Of a DNA stretch of 39,245 nucleotides, positions 1 through 7,723 are shown piece after piece. The stretch lies in the NCBI RefSeq assembly GCF_008923365.1, contig NZ_WBMR01000080.1, positions 1 to 39,245 on the forward strand, read 5' to 3'. The DNA comes from Actinomadura montaniterrae (GTDB lineage Bacteria; Actinomycetota; Actinomycetes; Streptosporangiales; Streptosporangiaceae). Each line of letters begins with the position of its first letter. The first letter of the stretch is position 1. A program made the position numbers and the translations under genes. Below the pieces are notes generated by a model. It saw only the letters and a list, made by a program, of their open reading frames with translations, was not told the DNA's origin and searched no databases.

Positions 1-1
1 C

Positions 2-184
2 GGCACCGGCCCCCAGCCCGCCGTGGGCTCCGGCACCGGCCCGCAGCCCGCCGTCGGGCCCAACACCGGCCCGCAGCCGTCCGTCGGGTCCGGCACCGGC
101 CCGCAGCCCGCGGTCGGCGGCCCCAACACCGGGCCCCAGCACGCCGTCGGGTCCGGGACGGGCCCGCAGCCCGCCATCGGCGGC
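2..184 (+). repeat. In-frame 30/33-bp tandem repeats encoding (SGTGPQPAVG / PNTGPQPSVG)n
   Basis: Six imperfect units of 27-33 bp lie in frame with purL: partial unit 2-28, then 29-58, 59-88, 89-121, 122-151 and 152-184. Units starting SGTGPQP and PNTGPQP alternate after the second copy. Length changes (10 or 11 residues) come from an extra Gly codon, so the frame is kept. The array continues off the left edge. Confidence 0.9.
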
Positions 185-2494
185 GGCGCCCGGCTCGCGA
201 TCGAGTCGTCCGTCCAGGTCGACCCCGGCACCGACACCGTCGCCATCGCCGCCGCCTCGCCGGACCGCCCGCAGCCGTATGTCGAGCTGGGCATGAACGA
301 CGAGGAGTACCAGCGCGTCCGGCACATCCTCGGCCGCCGCCCCACCTCCGCCGAGCTGGCGATCTACTCGGTGATGTGGAGCGAGCACTGCTCCTACAAG
401 AGCTCCAAGGTCCACCTGCGCCAGTTCGGCGACAAGGCGCCCAAGACCGACAAGCTGCTCGTCGGCATGGGGGAGAACGCCGGCGTCGTCGACATCGGCC
501 AGGGGTGGGCGGTCACCTTCAAGGTCGAGTCCCACAACCACCCGTCCTACGTCGAGCCGTACCAGGGCGCCGCGACCGGCGTCGGCGGGATCGTCCGCGA
601 CATCATGTCGATGGGCGCCCGGCCGATCGCCGTCATGGACTCGCTCCGCTTCGGCCCGGCCGACGCCCCCGACACCCAGCGCGTCCTGCCCGGCGTCGTC
701 GCCGGCGTCGGCGGCTACGGCAACTCCCTCGGCCTGCCCAACATCGGCGGCGAGACCGTCTTCGACGCCTGCTACGAGGGAAACCCGCTGGTCAACGCCC
801 TGTGCGTCGGCGTGATGAAGCACGAGGACATCAAGCGCGCCGTGGCCCCCGGCCCCGGCAACAAGGTGATCCTGTTCGGCGCCCTCACCGGCCCGGACGG
901 CATCGGCGGCGCGTCCGTCCTCGCGTCCGCGACCTTCGACGAGGAGTCCCACCAGAAGCGGCCGTCGGTCCAGGTCGGCGACCCGTTCATGGAGAAGCTG
1001 CTCATCGAGTGCTGCCTGGAGCTGTTCCGCGAGGACCTCGTGGTCGGCATCCAGGACCTCGGCGCCGCCGGCGTCTCCTGCGCGACGACGGAACTGGCCG
1101 CCGCCGGCACCGGCGGCATGCACGTCGACCTCGACGCCGTCCCGCTGCGCGACGCGACCCTGCGCCCTGAGGAGATCCTCATGAGCGAGTCGCAGGAGCG
1201 CATGATGGCGGTCGTGTCGCCCGACAAGGTCGACCGGTTCATGGAGATCTGCCGCCGCTGGGAGATCCCCGCCACCGTCATCGGCCAGGTCACCGACACC
1301 CGCCGCCTCGTCATGACGTGGCGCGGCGAGACGATCGTCGACATCCCGCCGGTCACCGCCGCCGACGAGGGCCCCGTCTACGAGCGTCCCTTGGAGCCCC
1401 CGAAGGACCTCGGCGCCCTCCAGTCCGACACCCCGGGCCGGCTGACCCGCCCGTCCAACGGGGACGAGCTGCGCCGCACCGTCCTGTGGCTCGCCGGCTC
1501 GCCGAACCTGGCGAGCAAGACGTGGGTGACCTCGCAGTACGACCGGTACGTGCTGGGCAACACCGTCCTCGCCATGCCGGAGAACGCGGGCGTCGTCCGG
1601 ATCGACGACGAGTCGGGCCTCGGCATCTCCCTCTCCCTCGACGGCAATGGCCGCTACGCCCGCCTCGACCCGTACTCGGGCGCGCAGCTCGCGCTGTCCG
1701 AGGCGTACCGCAACGTGGCCGCCACCGGCGCCCGCCCCCTCGCCGTGACGAACTGCCTGAACTTCGGCTCCCCGGAGGACCCGGGCGTCATGTGGCAGTT
1801 CGCCCGCGCCGTCGAGGGCCTCGCCGACGCCTGCCAGTACCTCGGCATCCCGGTGACCGGCGGCAACGTCAGCTTCTACAACCAGACCGGCACCACGCCG
1901 ATCAACCCGACGCCGGTCATCGGCGTCCTCGGCGTCCACGACGACGTCCGCCGCCGCGTGAACATGGCGCTCACCTCCGACGGTGCCACGATCGCGCTCC
2001 TCGGCGAGACCCGCGAGGAGTTCGGCGGCTCCGAATGGGCGCACGTCGTCTACGGCCACCTCGGTGGCCTGCCGCCGCTGGTCGACCTGAAGGCGGAGGC
2101 GGCCCTCGCGTCCGTCATGGTCACCGCGATCCGCGAGGGCCTGCTGACGGCCGTCCACGACCTGTCGGACGGCGGCCTCTCGCAGACCCTGGTGGAGTCG
2201 TGCCTGCGCGGCGGCCTCGGCGCCCGGATCACCCTGCCCGGCGACCCGTTCGTCACGCTGTTCAGCGAGTCGGTGGCCCGCGCGATGGTCGCGGTCCGTC
2301 CCGGCGGCGAGGCCCGCTTGGCGGCCCTGTGCGAGTCGGCGGGCGTCCCGGTCACGCAGATCGGCGTCGCGGGCGGCGACTCGCTGAACGTCACCGGCCG
2401 CGGCCCCGAAGGCGACCAGCAGGAGCTGTTCTCCATTCCCCTCGCCGAACTCCGCGAGGCCAACGAGCGCATGCTCCCCAGCTACGCCAACTGA
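2..2494 (+). CDS. purL: Phosphoribosylformylglycinamidine synthase subunit PurL (5' end outside window)
   Basis: Small-type PurL, which with PurQ and PurS converts FGAR to FGAM using ATP and glutamine-derived ammonia (fourth step of cytosolic purine synthesis). Counting from the GTG at 23, the conserved part starts near residue 85 (PYVELG). It contains WSEHCSYKSS with His122, ESHNHPS near 169-175 and the glycine-rich GAATGVGG near 182-189, then both AIRS-like halves to residue 823. Normal small PurL is about 740-760 residues; the excess is an N-terminal stretch of 10-11-residue repeats ending near residue 54. The reading frame stays open through the repeats to base 2, so the true start is probably upstream; the GTG at 23 lies inside a repeat unit. 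A strong hairpin follows the stop. PurQ/PurS would be expected upstream but are not in view. Confidence 0.96.
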   Translation, partial: GTGPQPAVGSGTGPQPAVGPNTGPQPSVGSGTGPQPAVGGPNTGPQHAVGSGTGPQPAIGGGARLAIESSVQVDPGTDTVAIAAASPDRPQPYVELGMNDEEYQRVRHILGRRPTSAELAIYSVMWSEHCSYKSSKVHLRQFGDKAPKTDKLLVGMGENAGVVDIGQGWAVTFKVESHNHPSYVEPYQGAATGVGGIVRDIMSMGARPIAVMDSLRFGPADAPDTQRVLPGVVAGVGGYGNSLGLPNIGGETVFDACYEGNPLVNALCVGVMKHEDIKRAVAPGPGNKVILFGALTGPDGIGGASVLASATFDEESHQKRPSVQVGDPFMEKLLIECCLELFREDLVVGIQDLGAAGVSCATTELAAAGTGGMHVDLDAVPLRDATLRPEEILMSESQERMMAVVSPDKVDRFMEICRRWEIPATVIGQVTDTRRLVMTWRGETIVDIPPVTAADEGPVYERPLEPPKDLGALQSDTPGRLTRPSNGDELRRTVLWLAGSPNLASKTWVTSQYDRYVLGNTVLAMPENAGVVRIDDESGLGISLSLDGNGRYARLDPYSGAQLALSEAYRNVAATGARPLAVTNCLNFGSPEDPGVMWQFARAVEGLADACQYLGIPVTGGNVSFYNQTGTTPINPTPVIGVLGVHDDVRRRVNMALTSDGATIALLGETREEFGGSEWAHVVYGHLGGLPPLVDLKAEAALASVMVTAIREGLLTAVHDLSDGGLSQTLVESCLRGGLGARITLPGDPFVTLFSESVARAMVAVRPGGEARLAALCESAGVPVTQIGVAGGDSLNVTGRGPEGDQQELFSIPLAELREANERMLPSYAN

Positions 2495-2508
2495 CCCGCA
2501 TTACCGCT

Positions 2509-2541
2509 GAAGGGCGCCCCCCGTTTCCGGGGGCGCCCTTC
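2509..2541 (+). terminator. Hairpin terminator after purL
   Basis: Perfect 13-bp GC-rich stem (2509-2521 with 2529-2541) and a 7-nt loop, starting 14 bp after the purL stop and followed by a short pyrimidine run. It ends 12 bp before the next start codon, so it overlaps the likely promoter of the acetyltransferase gene. Confidence 0.8.
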
Positions 2542-2553
2542 TGTAATGGACGC

Positions 2554-3045
2554 ATGCAGATCCGAACCGCCACGGAAGCCGACGCCTCCGCGATAGCGCG
2601 CCTGCACCTGTCCTCGTACCGCACCGCCTACCGCGGCCTTCTCCCGGACGGCGTCCTCGCCGCCTACGACCCCGCCGAACGCGAACACCGGTGGCTCGAA
2701 AGGCTCCACGACCCGTCCCGCACCACGTTCGTCACCACCCCCGCCTTAGTGGCCTTCGCCGAAATCGGCCCGTCCGCCGTCCCTCTCACAGGCGAACTGC
2801 TGGCCCTCCACGTGGCCTCGTCGCATTGGCGGCAAGGCCTCGGTCGCGCACTCCACTCCCACGCCCTCAAAGCCCTCACAGGCCGCGGCTTCCAAAGCGC
2901 CACCCTCTGGGTCCTCGACGGCAATCAGCGCGCCTGCGCCTTCTACGAGGCCGCCGGATGGGCGTTCACCGGCGAAGCCCGCCGCCGCCACCTCCGCGGC
3001 ACCACCGTCCACGAACTCCGCTACCGCCGCGAATTGACGCCGTAA
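2554..3045 (+). CDS. GNAT family N-acetyltransferase
   Basis: Predicted cytosolic acetyl-CoA-dependent acetyltransferase of 163 residues; substrate unknown. The N-terminus (MQIRTATEADASAIARLH) is the usual GNAT beta1/alpha1. The acetyl-CoA loop is WRQGLGRAL at residues 92-100, and the C-terminal motif includes NQRACAFYEAAGW near 128-141. The ATG at 2554 sits directly upstream of that N-terminus. There is no Shine-Dalgarno sequence, but TGTAAT lies 6 nt upstream of the ATG, suggesting a leaderless mRNA. A second GNAT gene follows 9 bp downstream. The family call is firm; function beyond acetyl transfer cannot be read. Confidence 0.88.
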   Translation: MQIRTATEADASAIARLHLSSYRTAYRGLLPDGVLAAYDPAEREHRWLERLHDPSRTTFVTTPALVAFAEIGPSAVPLTGELLALHVASSHWRQGLGRALHSHALKALTGRGFQSATLWVLDGNQRACAFYEAAGWAFTGEARRRHLRGTTVHELRYRRELTP

Positions 3046-3054
3046 CCTGCGGAT

Positions 3055-3549
3055 GTGAACGAGACCGTAACCTACGTCGAGATGACCGACCGCGCCCAGC
3101 TGGTCGCGGCCGACCCCGTCCCGGGCCTGACCCTGGACGCCCTGGACCGGACGTCCCCTCTCGTCCCCGACGTCCTCGCCCGCGTCGGCGCGCCCTACGG
3201 CTGGAAAAGCTCCCGCCGCACCCCCGCCGAATGGCAGACCTGGCAAGCCGAGAACCCCCGCCGAACGTTCGGGCTGCTGACCTTCGAATCCGACCCGGCC
3301 GGCATCGTCGCCTACGACCCCCACGACCACGAGGTCGAGATCAAAAGCTTCGGCCTGCTCCCCGATTTCGTCGGCAAAGGCCTCGGCGGCTACGCGCTGA
3401 CCCTCGGAATCCAGCACGCCTGGGCCCTCTCTCCCACGGCCACCCGCGTCTGGCTCCACACGTCGTCCTTCGACCATCCCAACGCCCTGCCCAACTACCA
3501 CCGCCGAGGCTTCCGCACCTACAAAACCGAGCAGACCACCCGCACGTGA
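3055..3549 (+). CDS. GNAT family N-acetyltransferase
   Basis: A second acetyltransferase (164 residues), not closely similar to its upstream neighbour. The acetyl-CoA-binding segment is around FVGKGLGG (residues 105-112), and the C-terminal NALPNYHRRGF motif (143-153) is typical of GNAT proteins that act on small amines or protein N-termini; the actual substrate is unknown. The GTG start has no ribosome-binding sequence. TAACCT, whose TAA is the stop codon of the preceding gene, lies 6 nt before the GTG, so the gene may have its own leaderless transcript or be read through from upstream. Confidence 0.85.
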   Translation: MNETVTYVEMTDRAQLVAADPVPGLTLDALDRTSPLVPDVLARVGAPYGWKSSRRTPAEWQTWQAENPRRTFGLLTFESDPAGIVAYDPHDHEVEIKSFGLLPDFVGKGLGGYALTLGIQHAWALSPTATRVWLHTSSFDHPNALPNYHRRGFRTYKTEQTTRT

Positions 3550-3568
3550 CCCGCCCTACGATCTCCGC

Positions 3569-3877
3569 ATGATCCGGGTCACCTTGGACGTTGACGCCGA
3601 CCCGTCGCCGATGCTGATGCTGCAGGCCGAAACGTGGGAGGTGCACATCCGCGCTTCCCTGGCAGACCTGTCCCGCCTCACCAGCATCCGCCGAGCGAAC
3701 TGGGACGAGCGGCGGTCACTGCAGGTAGGAGAATGCGCGGGCGCGCCGGTGTTCTGGGCCGTCGCCGGGGACGACCACGCAACGATCCTGATCGGCCAGG
3801 ACGACGAGACCTGGGACGCAGCCCTGATCGTCCCCCTCGCGACCATCGACGAAATAGTCACCCTCACCCGCCCTTAG
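3569..3877 (+). CDS. Hypothetical protein, 102 aa
   Basis: Not recognised. A soluble acidic protein without signal peptide or membrane segment. Codon use is ordinary for the window (strong third-position GC). The start is supported by TACGAT ending 6 nt before the ATG and by the MIRVTLDVDADP N-terminus. It follows the two GNAT genes at 19 bp. An immunity-type or regulatory role is possible, but nothing in the sequence shows it. Confidence 0.65.
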   Translation: MIRVTLDVDADPSPMLMLQAETWEVHIRASLADLSRLTSIRRANWDERRSLQVGECAGAPVFWAVAGDDHATILIGQDDETWDAALIVPLATIDEIVTLTRP

Positions 3878-3951
3878 CACCCCTCCCCACCCACGACTGA
3901 CCTGACGAGTTCGCCCGTGCCCACGTTCAGGGACCGGAATACTCCCGAACC

Positions 3952-4218
3952 ATGGTGCTCCTCCTGTCCAACTCCATTGCGGAAGCCAGGACCGTCCGCC
4001 TCCGCGACCTCGAAAGCGCCCCCAACGCCCTCGACAACTACGAGCACAAGTACGTGGTCGTCGCCCACAAATCATGGTGGCGACGAGGCCGCGAAATCCC
4101 GGCCTTCTGCGCGGCGGTCGAACGCCTGGAGCCGAAAGGATGGGAGCCGGTCTCCTGGAACCTGGGCGCCCGCCGCTCCACCGTGGTCCTCCGACGCCGC
4201 GAGACCGACCCGGAATAG
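3952..4218 (+). CDS. Small basic hypothetical protein, DUF4177-like pattern
   Basis: An 88-residue protein. It has the order of a DUF4177-type fold: YEHKYVVVAH near the middle, then LEPKGWEPVSW, then a final strand STVVLRR, resembling the YEYKVV / EGWELV / LKR pattern of that family. This match is by eye and weak. There is no signal peptide or membrane helix. It faces the next gene tail to tail, 8 bp apart. Function unknown. Confidence 0.6.
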   Translation: MVLLLSNSIAEARTVRLRDLESAPNALDNYEHKYVVVAHKSWWRRGREIPAFCAAVERLEPKGWEPVSWNLGARRSTVVLRRRETDPE

Positions 4219-4226
4219 GCCCACCG

Positions 4227-4916
4227 TCAACGGGCGCCGGAAGCCGCGTCGGGAAGCCCGAGCGCTCTCACCAGCTTCATGAAGACGTCTTCGACAAAGC
4301 CGCCCGTCATTTCGAGGGCCTGAGCGATGAGTTCAGCTTCCGCGCGGTAGCCGGCCTCGGTCGACCATTGCGTCGCGCGGCGGGCGACGTCCTCGACAGG
4401 GCCGCATATTGCGGTGAGCGTGGATCGGACGTCTTCCCGTTCCCGAAGATACTCAGGATCGTCTTCGAGGGTCCGCGGGATTTCCTCGCCGTCCACCCAC
4501 TCGATCTCCGGAACTACCAGGTGAGCCAGGACGCCCTCGATTTCGAGCACCGCCTGCCAGTTGCCGCTCGTCGGCGCAGCGCCGAGGACGCAGGCGCCGT
4601 CGCTGTCGAGGACGAAAGCACCGACCACCGGCCGGGCGGTCTCATGCATCACCTCGATGAGCACCTGCCTCCAGTCGAGGGAGTCGTCGTGGCGGAACTG
4701 GACGCCCTGCCAGCCATCACCGCAATGCCACGAGTCCATACCGAGCTCGGCCCACGGCCCCAGCGCGCTCAGCGTCTCCGCAGGACGGGAGGATTGAAGA
4801 AAAGCGCGCGTTCCCCAAAAGCCCACCGAGTCAGAATACCGAGCTCCGAGCCGCCAAGATGCGACCAAGACGAACGGTAACCACGGGTTGCCTGGTGGGC
4901 GATGGCTCGGTGGCAC
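4227..4916 (-). CDS. Hypothetical protein (start uncertain)
   Basis: Minus-strand gene of up to 229 residues, family not recognised. The well-formed part begins around the internal Met60 (ATG at 4737-4739, MDSWHCGDGW) and includes RPVVGAFVLDSDG, which looks like a beta-rich core, followed by an acidic helical C-terminus. The GTG at 4914-4916 gives the longest form but has no ribosome-binding sequence, and the first 60 codons are less GC-biased. Either the 229- or the 170-residue form may be real. No signal peptide. It converges with the small gene ending at 4218. Confidence 0.6.
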   Translation of the reverse strand: MPPSHRPPGNPWLPFVLVASWRLGARYSDSVGFWGTRAFLQSSRPAETLSALGPWAELGMDSWHCGDGWQGVQFRHDDSLDWRQVLIEVMHETARPVVGAFVLDSDGACVLGAAPTSGNWQAVLEIEGVLAHLVVPEIEWVDGEEIPRTLEDDPEYLREREDVRSTLTAICGPVEDVARRATQWSTEAGYRAEAELIAQALEMTGGFVEDVFMKLVRALGLPDAASGAR

Positions 4917-4969
4917 TCGGGCTTGTCTTGGGCCTTGTCCGCTTGTTGCGTGTTGTGCGAGCGTGAAAT

Positions 4970-5311
4970 GTGGCCGAGGTGTCCGAGCGCGTACGACGTC
5001 GTGTTGGTGTTGATTTCCCGAATCAGGTCGACCAGGTCGCGGGTGCGCTGGCCCGGCTTACCGACGAGGTTCTTCCCCGTGAAGATTGCTTCTCAGCGGC
5101 GGCCGAGCGTATCCAAGTGGCTGTTCTCATCGTCGCGCAACGCCATCTAGGCAAGTTGGATGAGGCTATGGCGCTCGGCCGTATGGACTGGCGTGACCTG
5201 CTGGTCGCCGCAAGCCTGGCGGACGACGGTTGGGAGCAGCTCGTTGAAACGGAGTTGGCCCCGGCTCCCGCCCCGCACATCTGGGTGACACGTCGACGTC
5301 CACGAACTTGA
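4970..5311 (+). CDS. Hypothetical protein, 113 aa
   Basis: Soluble, mainly helical protein from a GTG start. The pattern DWRDLLVAASLADDGW near residues 73-88 is familiar from small actinobacterial hypothetical proteins (recognised by style only). No domain can be named. It is the last ordinary-looking gene before the repeat-flanked accessory region. Confidence 0.6.
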   Translation: MAEVSERVRRRVGVDFPNQVDQVAGALARLTDEVLPREDCFSAAAERIQVAVLIVAQRHLGKLDEAMALGRMDWRDLLVAASLADDGWEQLVETELAPAPAPHIWVTRRRPRT

Positions 5312-6029
5312 CCGCGAAAGGTCTGCTCAGGGCGTGACGTCGAAACGCCAAGCGGCCGTCTCAGAAGATCGAGTTCTGAGCTGCCCAAGACCCCGACCAG
5401 CGAAGACACCCCACATGAGCGCGCTGACCTGGCATGAATTCCTCGGTGACTCTCAACGTCTCGTACATGATCGCGCCCCCATGTGCCCTCGATGTGCCCT
5501 CGCCGTCCGGCTGCCGCTCGTCAGGGCGGAGTGTCCGAGACGAGCAGTGACTCCTACCTGATCAGTGAACGGACAGCCTCACCGCGCACGGACGGGGCCG
5601 TTCGTTCCCGTGATTGTTCCGTGCTGCGCACGACCGGCCGACCGCATCCCGATCAGTTCGTTCCGCCTCAAGGTCATCACCTCGCGGCGAGGCTTGGGCC
5701 TGCTGGCGATGGCTGAGCAGGTGCTGCGCCGTCTGGTGGTGTTGCTGTCTCGGCTGCTGTCATTGAGGCAGTCTCAGGGATTTCGAGTACCCTGCCGAGG
5801 CACAGGCCCTGATCGAGGCAACCGCAACTGCAGCCGGTTCCGGCGTGGCCTGCCCTGCCGCTACATTGTCCGGTTGTGATTCGCCCGACCCCCAGAGTGG
5901 GACATGGGGTGCGTGGTAATCGTGGTGCAGAAAGTCCGCCAATCAAGTTGCATGCACCTCCTGCCGCCGGACGGTCTTCGTCACCAGGACTCCCTGGGCG
6001 AAGTCATCCAAGAAAGGTGGTCTGTCATC
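5312..6029. other. 718-bp gene-poor stretch at left edge of accessory region
   Basis: No convincing gene. It contains one copy of the 19-nt island direct repeat (5483-5501). Plus-strand codons 5767-5919 form a stop-to-stop frame of 51 codons with natural-looking composition (FEYPAEAQALIEATATAAG) but no start, so it may be the eroded end of a lost gene. No tRNA-like cloverleaf was seen. Confidence 0.5.
5483..5501 (+). repeat. Left copy of 19-nt direct repeat (att-like)
   Basis: Differs from the copy at 7660-7678 at one position. Each copy itself contains two GTGCCCT heptamers 11 bp apart, like closely spaced recombinase-binding sites. Confidence 0.55.
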
Positions 6030-6449
6030 ATGCAGATCAGCCGGCCAGCGAAGCGCATGCTTTCTGTCCTGATCACCGGAGGCGCCGTGTTCGGCGCGAC
6101 GGCGCTCGTAAGTTCGCCTCCAGCGTCGGCCCAGTACTGGGACCAGTCGATGAAGTCCGACGACGGCGACCCCGGCGCGGTCATCCGTTTCAAGGAGCAC
6201 GGCGATGTCGTCCAGGTGTGTGACATCGAGAAGGACGACTGGGCCGCCTACGGAACTGTCGTGTGGTTCAATAGCAGTGGCGAAAGGAAGCACTACAACC
6301 TCCGAGCGGGCGGCTTCGGAAGCTGCTACCAAAAAGATGCTGACAACTACAACCTCCCGGAACACAAGTCGATCAGCTTCCGTATCTGCCTGCAGAACAA
6401 GCAGGGCCTCGATTACTGCGACTATGCAAAATGGACCAACAACGGCTGA
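6030..6449 (+). CDS. Small secreted four-cysteine protein
   Basis: A 139-residue exported protein. Basic n-region (MQISRPAKRM), hydrophobic core (about residues 10-27) and an ASA-QY signal-peptidase site near residue 34 give a mature chain of about 105 residues. The mature part has four Cys (VCDIEK, GSCYQK, RICLQN, DYCDY), enough for two disulfides, and many aromatic residues. The start is the ATG with AAAGGTGG 9 nt upstream; longer upstream readings would disrupt the signal peptide. It resembles small secreted beta-rich proteins common in actinomycetes, function unknown. It sits alone inside the repeat-bounded island, with lower GC than the core genes, so it may be cargo. Confidence 0.8.
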   Translation: MQISRPAKRMLSVLITGGAVFGATALVSSPPASAQYWDQSMKSDDGDPGAVIRFKEHGDVVQVCDIEKDDWAAYGTVVWFNSSGERKHYNLRAGGFGSCYQKDADNYNLPEHKSISFRICLQNKQGLDYCDYAKWTNNG

Positions 6450-6476
6450 GGCGTCGCGCTACATTCGTGCGTGAAG

Positions 6477-6503
6477 CGGGGGACTTGCGGTCCTCGTCCC
6501 CCG
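6477..6503 (+). terminator. Hairpin downstream of secreted-protein gene
   Basis: 8-bp stem (6477-6484 with 6496-6503) with an 11-nt loop, 28 bp after the stop codon. No T-run follows, as is common for actinomycete terminators. Confidence 0.5.
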
Positions 6504-6680
6504 GTGGGCACGGAGCGTACGCGGGCGCAGGCTGGACACAAACTTCCACCCAGGTCTCGAAAATGAGATTCCGCTGGAGGTCATGAACGTCAGTCCATCA
6601 AGGTCAAGAATCAGGCGTGCACGGTAGCACCTCGTGGACACGAACCCCAGTCACCGCATGGTGCTCCGGCCCGCAGGGGG

Positions 6681-6703
6681 CCCGGGGGCAGCGTGCCCCC
6701 GGG
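6681..6703. repeat. Strong 10-bp inverted repeat (CCCGGGGGCA/TGCCCCCGGG)
   Basis: Perfect palindromic arms separated by GCG in a gene-free region. It could be a transcription stop or a remnant of a repetitive element; no adjacent gene end explains it. Confidence 0.5.
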
Positions 6704-6967
6704 TCGCACACCCTCAACTGATCGATCTATGCCCTTGGGGGCGGTGCCGCACACCCCATGCCAGCGTGCAGACGAGGGGGCGGCGCCAGGTGTCGCGATG
6801 CGCGGCCGTCCGGGCCGCTGGCCGGTGACCGGCGCCCGCGCCGCACGCGCCGACCGGCGGAGCCGGGCGGCCGGGGCGGCGACGCGAGCGGCGCCGCACC
6901 CTTGATGCCCAACAGCTGGATTCGGCAAGAGAGCGGGGCTGGCATTGCGCCAGCTTGACTGGGTGCG

Positions 6968-7345
6968 GTGACCGCTCCAACGCCCAAGATAGGTGACGAC
7001 GGAAGTGTCGCGTGGGCGACTGTCAACACCGGCACTTTAATAAGCTTCGAGGGAAGTATGGCAACCATCATAGATGTGATAGATAACTTCACCACATCCA
7101 AAGGCGAGGATGACTTCGCGCGGATGTCCGGGCATGTGCTGGTTGAATTGCGTGGAGCTGTGCAAAATTTTTCGCGAACCTACATTCCAATCCCACTGGA
7201 AATAGAGAATCATCCTATCTGCACAGGGGGATGGCCTTCCGCTAACTTCTGGTCGGCAAATCTCCGGCCCCTTGGTGATGTCCAGCTTTCTCTGCAGTGG
7301 TCAGATTCTCGCCAAAGATCCGATTTCAAATTGGTTTTCTTGTGA
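6968..7345 (+). CDS. Low-GC hypothetical protein, probably foreign or truncated
   Basis: 125-codon frame from a GTG. Bases about 7030-7340 are visibly richer in A/T than the rest of the window (stretches such as ATAGATGTGATAGATAAC), and codon use differs from the neighbours. The product has VLVELRGAVQNF and TYIPIPLEIENHPIC but no recognisable domain. There is no good ribosome-binding site. The frame ends just where the recombinase remnant begins in another frame, so its 3' end may be a deletion junction. Confidence 0.45.
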   Translation: MTAPTPKIGDDGSVAWATVNTGTLISFEGSMATIIDVIDNFTTSKGEDDFARMSGHVLVELRGAVQNFSRTYIPIPLEIENHPICTGGWPSANFWSANLRPLGDVQLSLQWSDSRQRSDFKLVFL

Positions 7346-7349
7346 GCAG

Positions 7350-7694
7350 TATCAGATTGTCATCTTCACGACCCGGCAGGGCACTCCGATCAGCCGCACG
7401 GAGTGGAACCGGTTCGTCTGGAAGCCCGCTCTCTTGCGTGCCGATGTTCCGGCAACTCGGGAGAACGGCTTCCACGCGCTCCGGCATCACTTCGCGAGCG
7501 TGCTCCTGGAGCGCGGGGTGGACATCCGGGCGCTGGCCGAGTTCCTCGGGCACGCTGAGCCCGGCTTCACGCTCCGGACGTACACGCATCTGATGCCGTC
7601 AAGCCGAGACCGAATGCGCAAGGCGATCGACGACACGTGGGGAACGATTCCGGGGGCGAGTGCCCTGGATGTGCCCTCTCGGGAGATCTCGTGA
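7350..7694 (+). pseudogene. Tyrosine recombinase (integrase), C-terminal fragment
   Basis: Only the last ~115 residues of a phage/ICE-type tyrosine recombinase remain. They include IFTTRQGTPISR, then the catalytic HALRHHFAS (HxxR box), LGHAEPG (box histidine) and the nucleophile Tyr in TYTHLMPSS. The DNA-binding domains and the first catalytic Arg are missing, and no start codon with a ribosome site precedes the fragment, so it is not expected to recombine DNA. The frame reads open from 7272, but homology-like sequence begins only near 7360, downstream of the low-GC ORF. The last codons overlap the right direct repeat. Confidence 0.85.
7660..7678 (+). repeat. Right copy of 19-nt direct repeat (att-like)
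   Basis: Lies in the final codons of the recombinase fragment. In many actinomycete integrative elements the attachment site lies next to or within the 3' end of int, so the position is suggestive. Confidence 0.55.
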
Positions 7695-7723
7695 GCTGCG
7701 GCCCTGGTCAGAGCGCGATACGT

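Larger units (their letters stand above)
6450..6967. other. 518-bp intergenic stretch inside the island
   Basis: No supported gene. Apart from the terminator-like hairpin it holds a perfect 10-bp inverted repeat with a 3-nt loop (6681-6690 with 6694-6703) and a very GC-rich block around 6770-6900. Possible frames here have poor codon bias. Confidence 0.5.
5483..7678. mobile_element. Candidate decayed integrative element bounded by direct repeats
   Basis: An 18/19-identical direct repeat (GTGCCCT-S-GATGTGCCCTC, 5483-5501 and 7660-7678) brackets 2.2 kb of lower-GC, gene-poor DNA holding a secreted protein, a foreign-looking ORF and the C-terminal part of a tyrosine recombinase. The right copy lies in the last codons of the recombinase frame. 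Recombinase, direct repeats and atypical composition together suggest an element reduced by deletion. No tRNA target or replication/transfer genes are visible. Confidence 0.4.

Noticed and set aside
376..1170. Long Arg-rich open frame inside purL
   Set aside because: Shadow frame of purL; Arg/Pro/Gly-only composition is typical of off-frame reading in GC-rich DNA.
5334..5561. 75-codon frame in the island's left gap
   Set aside because: No codon bias, no ribosome site, and it contains the direct repeat; not supported as a gene.
6714..6980. 88-codon minus-strand frame in the island
   Set aside because: Arg/Ala/Pro composition without domain features or a start signal.
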